Source: an uncultured Eubacteriales bacterium
GTDB lineage: Bacteria; Bacillota; Clostridia; Oscillospirales; CAG-272
Assembly: GCA_949747515.1 (NCBI GenBank)
Contig: CATKFO010000042.1
Coordinates: 1 to 63,742 of the forward strand
Direction of reading: 5' to 3'
DNA length: 63,742 nt
The notes under the pieces were generated by a model, which was given only the letters and a program-made list of their open reading frames with translations, ran no database searches and was not told the DNA's origin. The translations under genes and the position numbers were made by a program. Every line of letters starts with the position of its first letter. Position 1 is the stretch's first letter. Shown piece by piece: positions 9,069-19,100 of the stretch.

Positions 9069-9569
9069 ATGAACGAGAAAAAAGTCGGGATCGTTATGGG
9101 AAGCGACAGCGATCTGCCGGTAGTTGAAAAAGCGGTAAATACTCTCAGACAGCTCGGTATTCGCTGCGAGACGCACGTGTACTCGGCGCACAGAACGCCT
9201 GCGGAGGCGGGATCTTTCGCGCGCGGAGCGCGCGAAAACGGATTCGGCGTTATAATCGCCGCGGCGGGAATGGCCGCCCATCTTGCCGGCGCTATCGCCG
9301 CAAACACGACTCTGCCGGTTATAGGAATCCCATGCAAGGGACCGACGCTCGACGGCATTGACGCGCTTCTGTCGACGGTACAGATGCCTTCGGGCATACC
9401 TGTTGCAACCGTCGCCGTAAACGGCGGAGTCAATGCCGCTTTGCTTGCAGCTCAGATTCTCGCGGTAAACGACGAGGCTCTTGCGGCGAAACTGGACGAT
9501 ATGCGCGCCGAAGCGGCTGCCGCCGTACTGGCGAAGGACGCTAAAATATCGGCTGAGCTGAGCGACTGA
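9069..9569 (+). CDS. purE: 5-(carboxyamino)imidazole ribonucleotide mutase / AIR carboxylase
   Basis: Moves or adds the carboxylate on aminoimidazole ribonucleotide to form CAIR. The 166-residue protein has GSDSDLP at residues 11-17 and SAHRTP at 39-44, both nucleotide-binding motifs of PurE, and the AGMAAHLAGAIAANT segment. No purK partner is seen here, so whether it is the mutase (class I) or the CO2-using carboxylase (class II) is not settled by context. First gene after the ZTP riboswitch. Confidence 0.96.
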   Translation: MNEKKVGIVMGSDSDLPVVEKAVNTLRQLGIRCETHVYSAHRTPAEAGSFARGARENGFGVIIAAAGMAAHLAGAIAANTTLPVIGIPCKGPTLDGIDALLSTVQMPSGIPVATVAVNGGVNAALLAAQILAVNDEALAAKLDDMRAEAAAAVLAKDAKISAELSD

Positions 9570-9578
9570 CGCTCGGAC

Positions 9579-9626
9579 AATACCTGAAAAAACAAACTCG
9601 AAGGGAGCGCTTTTCTTCGAGGTATT
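9579..9626 (+). other. Intercistronic stem-loop between purE and purF
   Basis: CTCGAA (9597-9602) pairs with TTCGAG (9616-9621), and AATAC (9579-9583) with GTATT (9622-9626), forming an extended interrupted hairpin. There is no U-run after it; an mRNA stability or translation element is more likely than a terminator. Confidence 0.4.
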
Positions 9627-9657
9627 TGCACTGAAACGAAAGGACAGGTTTTAAGCT

Positions 9658-11082
9658 ATGGGAGGCTTTTTCGGAGCGGTCGGCCGCCGCGACGTTATCG
9701 AGGACGTTTTCTTCGGAGTCGATTATCATTCTCATCTGGGAACAAGAAGCGGCGGTATGGCCGCGTATGATCCGGTAATCGGGCTTCAGAGAAACATACA
9801 CAATATAGAAAATTCCCCGTTCAGAACAAAATTCGAGCGCATTTTTGAAGAGATGCGCGGAACCTCGGCTATCGGGTGTATCAACGATACCGACCCGCAG
9901 CCTTTGCTTATTCGGTCAAGTCTCGGTACGTACGCAGTATGCACCGTAGGCGTGATCAACAATTCGGACGAGCTGATTGAAAAATATTTTTCAGTAAGCG
10001 GAGGACATTTCGGCGCTATGACGGGCGGACGAGTGAACACTACGGAGCTTGCCGCCGCGCTGATCAATCAGAAGGAAAGTTTTGAAGAGGGAGTGCGCTT
10101 TGCCCAAGACGTTATCGACGGAACCTGTTCTCTTCTCATTTTGAAGGAAGACGGAACGCTTATCGCGGCTCGCGACAAATTCGGCAGACTGCCTGTCCTT
10201 ATAGGAAAGAGCGAAGACGGATATTGCGTGACTTTCGAGTCATTCGCCTGTACGAAGCTCGGCTACTGTTCGGAAAAGGAGCTTGGGCCGGGAGAGATCG
10301 TCGCTATTACTCCCGATGGAATTACCGTACTTGCAGAAGCGGGAAAAAAGATGAGAATATGCTCGTTCCTGTGGTCGTATTACGGATACCCTACGTCGAG
10401 CTACGAGGGCGTGAACGTAGAAGCTATGCGATACCGCAACGGCGGAAATATGGCTAAAAGAGAGGCGGAGAGCGGAAGCATGCCGGAGCTCGACTACGTG
10501 GGGGGCGTTCCGGATTCGGGCACTCCTCACGCTATAGGATACGCTTCTGTCAGCGGAGTTCCGTTCGCCCGTCCCTTTATCAAATATACTCCCACATGGC
10601 CGCGGAGCTTTATGCCGACTACTCAGAGCGATCGCAACAGAGTGGCGAAAATGAAACAGGTTCCCGTCGAGGAGCTGATAAATGGAAAGCGGCTGCTTTT
10701 TGTAGACGATTCTATCGTAAGAGGAACGCAGCTTAGGGAAACGGTCGAGTTTCTTTATGAAAACGGAGCCGAGGCCGTGCATATGCGATCGGCCTGCCCT
10801 CCTATTATGTTCGGCTGCAAATATTTAAACTTTTCCCGCGCTACAAGCGATATGGAGCTGATTACGCGTTCTACTATAGTTGAGCTTGAGGGAGAAGATG
10901 GATTGAAATATCTTGACGAATACAGCGATCCCGAGTCGGAGAGGGGAAAGGCTATGCGCCGAGCTATATGCGAAAAGCTTCGCTTCGCTTCTCTTGAATT
11001 CCAGACTCTTGACGGTCTAACGGAAGCCATCGGCATAGACAGAGACTGCCTCTGCACCTACTGCTGGAACGGACAAGAATAA
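9658..11082 (+). CDS. purF: Amidophosphoribosyltransferase-like protein lacking the glutaminase cysteine
   Basis: PurF converts PRPP to phosphoribosylamine, the first purine step. The C-terminal PRTase half is intact: PRPP motif RLLFVDDSIVRGTQLRE and the TTQSDRNRVAKMK region. Cysteines near the C-terminus (CLCTYCWNG) resemble the iron-sulphur ligands of Bacillus-type PurF. The N-terminal half aligns with the glutaminase fold but begins MGGFFG where active enzymes begin (M)CGxxG, so the nucleophilic cysteine is glycine. The usual glutamine-binding R-Y/W-S/A-T segment reads IND. It may use free ammonia or another glutaminase. Length (474 aa) and operon position are as expected. GGACAGG precedes the ATG. 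Confidence 0.9.
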   Translation: MGGFFGAVGRRDVIEDVFFGVDYHSHLGTRSGGMAAYDPVIGLQRNIHNIENSPFRTKFERIFEEMRGTSAIGCINDTDPQPLLIRSSLGTYAVCTVGVINNSDELIEKYFSVSGGHFGAMTGGRVNTTELAAALINQKESFEEGVRFAQDVIDGTCSLLILKEDGTLIAARDKFGRLPVLIGKSEDGYCVTFESFACTKLGYCSEKELGPGEIVAITPDGITVLAEAGKKMRICSFLWSYYGYPTSSYEGVNVEAMRYRNGGNMAKREAESGSMPELDYVGGVPDSGTPHAIGYASVSGVPFARPFIKYTPTWPRSFMPTTQSDRNRVAKMKQVPVEELINGKRLLFVDDSIVRGTQLRETVEFLYENGAEAVHMRSACPPIMFGCKYLNFSRATSDMELITRSTIVELEGEDGLKYLDEYSDPESERGKAMRRAICEKLRFASLEFQTLDGLTEAIGIDRDCLCTYCWNGQE

Positions 11083-11123
11083 GCCGCCGCAAGCGGACAA
11101 AAATAATCTGAATGGAGACAATT

Positions 11124-12173
11124 ATGAACGAGATCTCAAGGTCCGACAGCTACGCGGCTGCCGGAGTAGACATCACGGCCGGATATCGCGCCGTCGAACT
11201 GATGAAAAAACATATCGCGCGCACTATGACCGCCGGAGCTCTTTCGGACGTCGGCGGTTTCGGAGGCCTTTTCGAGCTTGACCTCGAGGGGATTACTCGT
11301 CCCGTTCTGGTTAGCGGAACCGACGGAGTGGGGACGAAGCTTAAGCTGGCTTTCCTGATGGACAAGCACGATACTGTTGGCGTCGACTGCGTGGCGATGT
11401 GCGTCAACGATATCGTATGCTGCGGAGCCCGTCCCCTTTTCTTCCTCGATTATATCGCGTGCGGTAAAAATATACCCGAGAGAATCGAGAAGATAGTAAG
11501 CGGCGTGTGCGACGGCTGCGTGCAGTCCGGCGCGGCTCTGATAGGAGGAGAGACGGCGGAGATGCCGGGCTTCTATCCGGAAGACGAATACGATTTGGCC
11601 GGATACTGCACCGGCGTCGTGGATAAGTCCAAGATAATAGACAACGGCGCTATGACCGAGGGCGACGTTATTATTGCGATTCCGTCGTCGGGAGTTCATT
11701 CCAACGGATTTTCTCTTGTCAGACGCGTGTTCGACGTAGAGAGCGAGAACTGCGACCTTAAATCTCCGCGCGAAAAGCTGGGCGGAAAGTCTCTTGGCGA
11801 AACTCTTCTTACTCCTACTAAGATTTACGTAAAACCTGTGCTTGCGCTCCTCGAAAAGGTGAACGTGCGCGGCGTTTCCCACATAACCGGCGGCGGCTTC
11901 TATGAAAATATTCCGCGCTGCATTCCCGACGGACTTTGCGCTGAGATAGACAGATCGTCTGTGAGAATACTGCCAATTTTCGATCTTATATCAGAAACCG
12001 GCTGTATAAGCGAAAGAGATATGTTCAACACCTTCAACATGGGCGTTGGAATGAGCGTGGTGGTTCCCTCCGAATCTGCGGACGAGTCTCTTGAGATTTT
12101 GAAAGCTCAGGGAGAGGACGCGTACGTGATCGGACGAATCGTTCGCTCCGACGAAAAGATCGTAATAAAATGA
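11124..12173 (+). CDS. purM: Phosphoribosylformylglycinamidine cyclo-ligase (AIR synthetase)
   Basis: ATP-dependent closure of FGAM to aminoimidazole ribonucleotide. The 349-residue protein shows the PurM signatures SGTDGVGTKLKLA, DCVAMCVNDIVCCGA and GGETAEMPGFY. An ATG at 11112 is also in frame, but its own GGAG (11114-11117) is correctly spaced for the ATG at 11124. It lies between purF and purN, as in many Firmicutes operons. Confidence 0.97.
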   Translation: MNEISRSDSYAAAGVDITAGYRAVELMKKHIARTMTAGALSDVGGFGGLFELDLEGITRPVLVSGTDGVGTKLKLAFLMDKHDTVGVDCVAMCVNDIVCCGARPLFFLDYIACGKNIPERIEKIVSGVCDGCVQSGAALIGGETAEMPGFYPEDEYDLAGYCTGVVDKSKIIDNGAMTEGDVIIAIPSSGVHSNGFSLVRRVFDVESENCDLKSPREKLGGKSLGETLLTPTKIYVKPVLALLEKVNVRGVSHITGGGFYENIPRCIPDGLCAEIDRSSVRILPIFDLISETGCISERDMFNTFNMGVGMSVVVPSESADESLEILKAQGEDAYVIGRIVRSDEKIVIK

Positions 12174-12194
12174 TCTGCGAGAGGCGCTGAACGA

Positions 12195-12803
12195 ATGGAA
12201 GAAAAAACAAAAATCGCCGTGCTGGTTTCTGGCGGAGGAACTAACCTTCAGGCCTTGATCGACGCTGAAAAAAACGGAATAATCCGCTCCGGAAGGATTA
12301 CCGTCGTAATATCCAATAAGCCCGGGGTTTATGCTCTTGAGAGAGCCGAAAAGGCGGAAATCCCCGCCGTTGTAATAAATAAAAAAGAGCTTGGCTCGCA
12401 GGAAGCGTTCGAAGCTCGTCTCATCGAAGAGCTGGAAGGGCGCGGAGCCGAGCTTATCGTTTTGGCAGGGTTTATGTGCATATTGAGCGAAAGTTTTACA
12501 AAGAGATACGCGGGAAGAATAATCAACGTTCACCCGTCTCTTATTCCTTCCTTCTGCGGGCAGGGGTATTACGGTCTGCGCGTGCACGAGGCCGCCCTCG
12601 AGAGAGGAGTGAAGGTCACTGGAGCTACCGTGCACTTTGTAAACGAAATTCCGGACGGCGGAGAGATAATTATGCAGAAAGCGGTAACTATTGAAGCCGG
12701 CGATACTGCCGAAACCCTTCAAAAACGAGTCATGGAGCTTGCGGAGTGGAAAATACTTCCCCAATCCGTAGAACTGGTTTCAAAGAAAATAAAGAAAAGC
12801 TGA
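12195..12803 (+). CDS. purN: Phosphoribosylglycinamide formyltransferase
   Basis: Transfers formyl from 10-formyl-THF to glycinamide ribonucleotide. The 202-residue protein begins with the phosphate loop VLVSGGGTNLQALID, and has the catalytic Asn-His segment INVHPSLIPSF and the later Asp in ATVHFVNEIPDGG. Starts 21 bp after purM. A folate-dependent enzyme, consistent with a ZTP riboswitch at the head of the operon. Confidence 0.97.
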   Translation: MEEKTKIAVLVSGGGTNLQALIDAEKNGIIRSGRITVVISNKPGVYALERAEKAEIPAVVINKKELGSQEAFEARLIEELEGRGAELIVLAGFMCILSESFTKRYAGRIINVHPSLIPSFCGQGYYGLRVHEAALERGVKVTGATVHFVNEIPDGGEIIMQKAVTIEAGDTAETLQKRVMELAEWKILPQSVELVSKKIKKS

Positions 12804-12868
12804 TCGTTCGTACGACGCATCCGACAATATATTTGAGCGCCCCTTATTCGGCGCAATGGAGGAAACAA

Positions 12869-13594
12869 ATGAACATATACGAAACGCGCGACGTCGCGTC
12901 CGCAGTTAAAGGAAATTCATATGTAGGCCGCGGCATAGTGATCGGAAAAAGCTCCGACGGTAAGCGCGCTTGTTCCGCTTATTTTATCATGGGAAGAAGT
13001 CAGAACAGCCGCAACCGAGTATTTACTAAAAGAGACGGCGTTCTCTATACGGAGCCTTTCGATCCCTCTAAGGTGGAGGATCCAAGTCTTATCATATACT
13101 CGGCCGTCAGACAGGAAGGCGATAAGCTGATCGTTACAAACGGAGACCAAACGGATACTATTTTGGAGGCGTTAAAGAACGGCGGCTCCTTTATCGGCGC
13201 GCTTGAGACAAGGGAATTCGAGCCGGACGCGCCCAATTTTACCCCTCGTATAAGCGGAATGATAACCTTCGGAGAGGACGGAAAAGATTTTTCGTATCAA
13301 ATGAGCATACTTAAGAGCGCGGACTCAGAGGGAAGCGCGTGCAGCCGCTTCAGCTTCTCATATCCTTCTCTTCCCGGGGTAGGTCACTTCATTCATACTT
13401 ACGTTTGCGACGGAAATCCAATTCCTACGTTCCAGGGAGAGCCCGAGCGCGTGACGATAGATAACGATATCGATAAGTTTACGGATTCTCTTTGGGACGC
13501 GCTCGACGCGGACAACAAGATTTCCCTTTACGTTCGCTATACATCCCTTGCGAGCGGCGAGATTGAAGAACGCATCGTTAATAAAAACCGATAA
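12869..13594 (+). CDS. purO: IMP cyclohydrolase, archaeal PurO type
   Basis: Closes the ring of FAICAR to IMP, the last step. The 241-residue protein belongs to the stand-alone IMP cyclohydrolase family first described in archaea (PurO), unrelated to the N-terminal domain of bacterial PurH. Visible signatures are YVGRGIVIG followed by AYFIMGRSQNSRNRVF, and TNGDQTDTI. The frame is open from 12746, but TGGAGG at 12857-12862 precisely precedes the ATG at 12869. It sits directly before a PurH-like protein with only the transformylase half, which supports the assignment. Confidence 0.88.
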   Translation: MNIYETRDVASAVKGNSYVGRGIVIGKSSDGKRACSAYFIMGRSQNSRNRVFTKRDGVLYTEPFDPSKVEDPSLIIYSAVRQEGDKLIVTNGDQTDTILEALKNGGSFIGALETREFEPDAPNFTPRISGMITFGEDGKDFSYQMSILKSADSEGSACSRFSFSYPSLPGVGHFIHTYVCDGNPIPTFQGEPERVTIDNDIDKFTDSLWDALDADNKISLYVRYTSLASGEIEERIVNKNR

Positions 13595-13619
13595 TAAGAG
13601 TAAAGGAACGGATGAAAAT

Positions 13620-14804
13620 ATGAAAGAATTTGAACTGAAATACGGTTGTAATCCCAATCAGAAGCCTGCGAAAATATTTATGAAAGACGGCGGAGAACTG
13701 CCGATAAAGATACTCTCGGGAAGACCGGGATACATTAACTTTCTCGACGCCTTCAACAGCTGGCAGCTTGTCCTCGAGCTGAAGATTGCTACCGGACTTC
13801 CCTCCGTCACGTCGTTTAAGCATGTAAGCCCAACGTCGGCCGCCGTTGGACTTCCCTTGCCGGAGAAGCTGAAAAAAGCCTGCTTCGTCGACGATGTTCA
13901 GGATCTCGACTCCTCTCCCCTCGCATGCGCTTATGCCCGCGCGAGAGGAACGGACAGAATGTGTTCCTTTGGAGATTGGGTCGCGCTCTCCGACGTGTGC
14001 GACGTTACGACCGCAAACCTTGTAAAGCGCGAGGTTTCCGACGGTATTATCGCGCCCGGCTACGATCCGGAGGCTCTCGAGATACTGAAGAGCAAGCGCG
14101 GCGGCAACTACAACGTAGTTGAAATTGATCCTAATTATATCCCGGCGGAGGTAGAGCATAAGGACGTGTTCGGCATTACATTCGAGCAGGGAAGAAACAA
14201 CTTCAAAATCGACAGGGAGCTTCTCTCAAATATCGTTACTAAAAACAAAGAGCTTCCCGAGAACGCCGTCCGCGATCTTATAATTTCCCTTATTACTTTG
14301 AAATACACTCAGTCCAACTCCGTCGCGTTCGCATACGACGGACAGGCTATCGGCGTCGGCGCCGGACAGCAGTCCAGAATACACTGCACCAGACTTGCGG
14401 GAGGCAAGGCTGCAACATGGTTCCTCCGCCAGCACGACAAGGTTCTTTCCCTTCCTTTTAAAGACGATATCGGACGTCCTACTCGCGACAACGTTATCGA
14501 CGGTTATATCAACAAAAACGAAGAAGACGTTTGCGCCGACGGCAACTGGCAGAAATACTTTACCAGCCGTCCGGAGCCTCTTACAGACGCGGAAGCAAAC
14601 GAGTATCTCTCTTCTATCAGCGGCGTGTCTCTCGGCTCAGACGCGTTCTTCCCGTTCGACGATAACATTGAGCGGGCGTTTAGAGGCGGCGTAAGCTATA
14701 TCGCCGAGCCCGGCGGTTCAATTCGCGACGACGCAGTTATTGAGTGCGCTGACAAATACGGAATGGTAATGGCGTTTACAGGCATGCGCCTCTTCCATCA
14801 TTGA
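13620..14804 (+). CDS. purH: AICAR transformylase, stand-alone (PurH C-terminal type)
   Basis: Transfers formyl from 10-formyl-THF to AICAR, giving FAICAR. The 394-residue protein corresponds only to the transformylase part of PurH: ELKYGCNPNQKPA at the N-terminus, the catalytic Lys-His in SFKHVSPTSAAVG, and AIGVGAGQQSRIHCTRLAG. The MGS-like cyclohydrolase domain of bifunctional PurH is absent; its role is taken by the preceding purO. Upstream sequence contains AAAGGA 13 bp before the ATG. Substrate AICAR monophosphate (ZMP) is the signal that ultimately drives the riboswitch at 8911. Confidence 0.94.
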   Translation: MKEFELKYGCNPNQKPAKIFMKDGGELPIKILSGRPGYINFLDAFNSWQLVLELKIATGLPSVTSFKHVSPTSAAVGLPLPEKLKKACFVDDVQDLDSSPLACAYARARGTDRMCSFGDWVALSDVCDVTTANLVKREVSDGIIAPGYDPEALEILKSKRGGNYNVVEIDPNYIPAEVEHKDVFGITFEQGRNNFKIDRELLSNIVTKNKELPENAVRDLIISLITLKYTQSNSVAFAYDGQAIGVGAGQQSRIHCTRLAGGKAATWFLRQHDKVLSLPFKDDIGRPTRDNVIDGYINKNEEDVCADGNWQKYFTSRPEPLTDAEANEYLSSISGVSLGSDAFFPFDDNIERAFRGGVSYIAEPGGSIRDDAVIECADKYGMVMAFTGMRLFHH

Positions 14805-14891
14805 TCTGGCTTTTTCATCATTCATCAGCAAATTTTCAGCGGAGCTTGTATGCGCGGGTTTCCGCCGAAATACTGAACGGAGAATTATTAT

Positions 14892-16166
14892 ATGAAAATT
14901 TTAGTAGTGGGCGGAGGAGGCAGAGAGCACGCCATTATAAAAAAACTGCGTCTCAATAAGTCTGTCGAAGAAATATTCGCCATGCCCGGAAACGGCGGCA
15001 TAGCTGCGGACGCTACATGCGTTCCCATTGGAGCTAAGGATATCGACGCTATCGTTGATTTTGCCGTTAGCAATAAAATAGATTACGCCGTGGTAGCTCC
15101 CGACGACCCGCTGGCGCTCGGCTGCGTGGACGCGCTTGAAGCGAAAGGAATCCCGAGCTTCGGTCCGACCGCCGCCGCGGCTGAGATCGAAGGCAGCAAG
15201 GTCTTCGCCAAGAATTTGATGAAGAAATATTCCATTCCTACGGCGGAATACGAGACGTTCGACGATTGCGATAAAGCCCTCGAATATCTTAAAGGCGTTA
15301 ACGCGCCTATCGTTATCAAAGCGGACGGCTTGGCGCTCGGCAAGGGAGTTATAATAGCGCAAAGCATAGAAGAGGCTGAGGAGGCCGTGCGGTCGATGAT
15401 GCTTGACGGCAAATTCGGCAAAAGCGGAAGCCGCGTAGTAATAGAGGAATTTCTAACGGGTCCAGAGGTATCTGTTCTCGCTTTTACGGACGGAAAGACC
15501 ATACGTCCGATGGTTTCTTCAATGGATCACAAGAGGATTGGCGACGGAGACACGGGCCTTAATACCGGAGGCATGGGAACCGTAGCTCCTAATCCGTACT
15601 ATACGGAGGACATAGCCGCGGAGTGCATGGAAAAAATATTCAAACCTACCGTGGCCGCCATGAACGCCGAAGGCAGAACGTTTAAGGGATGCCTTTACTT
15701 CGGACTTATGCTTACGCCGAAGGGACCGAAGGTTATCGAATACAACTGCCGTTTCGGAGACCCGGAGACTCAGGTTGTTCTTCCTTTGCTTAAAAGCGAT
15801 CTGTTTACAGTTATGCGCGCGGTTACCGAGGAACGCCTTTCCGACGTTTCCGTTGAATTTGAGGACGGATGCGCGTGCTGCGTAATTCTTGCTTCCGGAG
15901 GATATCCGGAAAGCTACGGCAAAGGATATGAAATATGGATCCCGGAGGATATAGCCAGCGGAACATACGTGGCGGGAGCTGAAATAAAAGACGGAAAGCT
16001 CGCTACTTCCGGCGGACGCGTGCTTGGAGTAGTTAAGACGGCCGCGACTCTTGAAGGCGCCGTAAACGGAGCTTATGAAATGGCTAACCGCGTAAAATTT
16101 GAAAACTCGTATATGAGACATGACATAGGTGCTCGCGCTCTTGCGGCTCATAATGGAGGAAAGTAA
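14892..16166 (+). CDS. purD: Phosphoribosylamine--glycine ligase
   Basis: ATP-grasp enzyme joining glycine to phosphoribosylamine. The 424-residue protein starts with the Rossmann-like MKILVVGGGGREHAI, has the ATP-grasp loop IKADGLALGKGVI and the FGDPETQ metal site. CGGAG precedes the ATG. Its stop overlaps the purL start (TAATG), so the two are translationally coupled. The 87-bp gap before it holds a GC-rich hairpin without a U-run. Confidence 0.97.
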   Translation: MKILVVGGGGREHAIIKKLRLNKSVEEIFAMPGNGGIAADATCVPIGAKDIDAIVDFAVSNKIDYAVVAPDDPLALGCVDALEAKGIPSFGPTAAAAEIEGSKVFAKNLMKKYSIPTAEYETFDDCDKALEYLKGVNAPIVIKADGLALGKGVIIAQSIEEAEEAVRSMMLDGKFGKSGSRVVIEEFLTGPEVSVLAFTDGKTIRPMVSSMDHKRIGDGDTGLNTGGMGTVAPNPYYTEDIAAECMEKIFKPTVAAMNAEGRTFKGCLYFGLMLTPKGPKVIEYNCRFGDPETQVVLPLLKSDLFTVMRAVTEERLSDVSVEFEDGCACCVILASGGYPESYGKGYEIWIPEDIASGTYVAGAEIKDGKLATSGGRVLGVVKTAATLEGAVNGAYEMANRVKFENSYMRHDIGARALAAHNGGK

Positions 16167-19100
16167 TGGTATACAGACTGTTCGTTGAAAAGAAGGAGGC
16201 TTTCGCAGCGGAGGCTCGCTCTCTTCTATCCGACGCTCGTACTCTTCTCGGCATAGACTCTCTCGAAGCCGTAAGAGTGATAAACAGATACGACTGCGAG
16301 GGCATATCCGGCGATCTGTTCGAATATGCGGGTAAGACGGTATTCTCAGAGCCGCAGCTTGATACGATAACGGAAAAAATAGATACGGACGGAGCGGCGG
16401 TTTTCGCAGTAGAATATCTTCCCGGTCAGTTCGATCAGCGAGCGGACTCCGCGGCTCAATGCATACAGCTTATTTCCCGCGGCGACCGTCCCGTTGTCAG
16501 AACTGCTAAAATATACGCCCTGTACGGCGCGCTTTCAGACAAGGATATCTCTGAGATTAAGAAATATGTTATTAACCCTGTCGAGGCGCGAGAAGCGTCC
16601 TTCGATATGCCGGAAACGCTTTCGTCAGCTCAGAATATCCCTACCGGGGTGGAGACTCTCGCAGGATTTACATCGCTTGATTCTAACGGACTAGCGGCTT
16701 TTATCAAAGAATATGGTCTTGCCATGGACGAGGGAGATATCGCGTTCTGCCAGAACTACTTTGTAGAAGAGGGACGCGATCCTACCGTTACCGAAATTAG
16801 AATGATCGACACATATTGGTCTGATCACTGCCGTCATACGACTTTCGGAACAATTATAGACGATGTTTCGTTCGAGGACGAGGGACTTAAAAAGATTTAC
16901 GACGAATACCTTGAAACCCGCCGTTCGCTCGGAATCACAAAGCCCGTGTGCCTTATGAACCTGGCGACCGTGGCGACGAAATGGCTGAAGGAAAACGGAA
17001 AGCTGGCTCGTCTTGACGAATCAGAGGAGATCAACGCCTGCACCGTAAAAATAAACGTGACTGTAGACGGCAAGGAGGAACCTTGGCTTCTCCTTTTCAA
17101 AAACGAAACTCACAACCATCCTACTGAAATCGAACCTTTCGGAGGAGCGGCGACATGCATAGGCGGAGCAATTCGAGACCCTTTGTCAGGCCGATCATAC
17201 GTATACGGCGCAATGCGTCTTACCGGCGCCGCCGATCCGTTGGTCCCCGTTGACGAGACCATACCCGGAAAGCTTCCTCAGCGTAAGATCGTTACGGGAG
17301 CAGCCGCAGGCTATTCGTCCTACGGCAACCAGATAGGACTCGCCACCGGAATTGTCGACGAAATATATCATCCGGGATACGCGGCTAAACGAATGGAGAT
17401 AGGCGCGGTAATTGCGGCGGCTCCCGAAAAGAACGTGCGCCGCGAGCGTCCGTCCGCAGGAGACGTTGTGATTCTTCTTGGAGGAGCCACTGGGCGCGAC
17501 GGATGCGGAGGGGCTACCGGTTCGTCGAAGTCCCATACCGCTAAATCGCTGGAAAGCTGCGGGGCCGAGGTGCAAAAGGGCAACGCGCCGGAGGAAAGAA
17601 AACTACAGCGTCTCTTCAGAAATGAAGAGGCCTGCCGCATGATCAAAAGATGCAACGACTTTGGAGCGGGAGGCGTGTCCGTCGCTATCGGAGAGCTTGC
17701 AGACGGCCTTGAAATAGACCTTAACGCCGTTCCTAAAAAATACGAGGGACTCGACGGTACGGAGCTTGCTATCAGCGAGTCTCAGGAAAGAATGGCGGTC
17801 GTAGTAGAAGCCGCGGACACGGATCGCTTCCTCGCTCTCGCAGAAACCGAAAACCTGTCCGCCTGCCCTGTGGCCGTAGTGACTGAAGAGCCTCGCCTTG
17901 TAATGAATTGGAACGGCAAAAAAATCGTCGACATAAGCCGCGAATTCCTGTCGTCCAACGGCGCTGAAAAGCATATTACCGTTGCGGCCGCCGCTCCAAA
18001 ATCCTTCGGCAAGGAGGCGGAGACGAGCTTTGCGGAGGGAATGAAGAACTTGGCGGGAGACCTTAATTGCTGTTCAAAGAGAGGTCTTTCAGAGCGATTC
18101 GACTCAACGATAGGAGCGGGATCCGTTCTCATGCCCTTTGGAGGAAAAAATCAGCTTACTCCCGTACAGGCTATGGTTCAGAAGATATCTGTAGAGCGCG
18201 GACACACTGACGACTGCTCTCTCATGGCTTGGGGCTATAATCCGTTTATTACTGAGAAAAGCCCTTATCACGGCGCATATCTGGCCGTAGTCGAATCCGT
18301 TTCAAAGCTTGTCGCGTCCGGAGCGTCTTTCGACGACGTATATCTTACCTTCCAGGAGTACTTTGAACGGTTAGGTCATGATCCCGTTCGCTGGGGCAAA
18401 CCGCTGGCCGCTTTACTCGGAGCGTACAAGGCTCAAATGGAGCTTGGCATAGCTTCTATCGGAGGCAAGGATTCTATGAGCGGCACCTTTGAATCGCTCG
18501 ACGTTCCGCCTACTCTTGTTTCATTCGCAGTTACGACTGACAAAGTTGGCAGCGTCGTTTCTCCGGAATTTAAAAAGGCTGGTAACCGCGCGTACATACT
18601 TAAGCCGGATTATGAGGACGGGCTTCCGAAAGCAGGATCGCTAAAATCTCTGTTTGAGCGCGTAACTTCTCTTATGAGAGCCGGAAAAGTAAAGTCGGCG
18701 TACACTCCCGGCATTGGAGGAATTGCCGAAGCCGTCATGAAAATGGCGATGGGCAACGGTCTCGGGTTTAGTTTCGACTGCTGCGTAACTCTTTCAGAAA
18801 TATTCGGCTATGCGTACGGCTCGTTTATTTTAGAAACGGACGAAGAACTTGACGAAAAGCTTTTAGGCGTAATTACAGACGACGCTCTCTTTACATTAGG
18901 CGGAGAGACCGCGTCTCTGGCTGATCTTTCAGATGAATATGAAAATAAGCTTGAAAGCGTATATTCCTGCAATATTTCTCAAAATGTCGAGACGGAAGCG
19001 TTCTCATATTCGCTTGATAAATCGTCCCGTCCGTTTCCGGCTGTAAAACATGCGAGACCTAAGGTCCTGATCCCCGCGTTCCCCGGAACAAACTGCGAGT

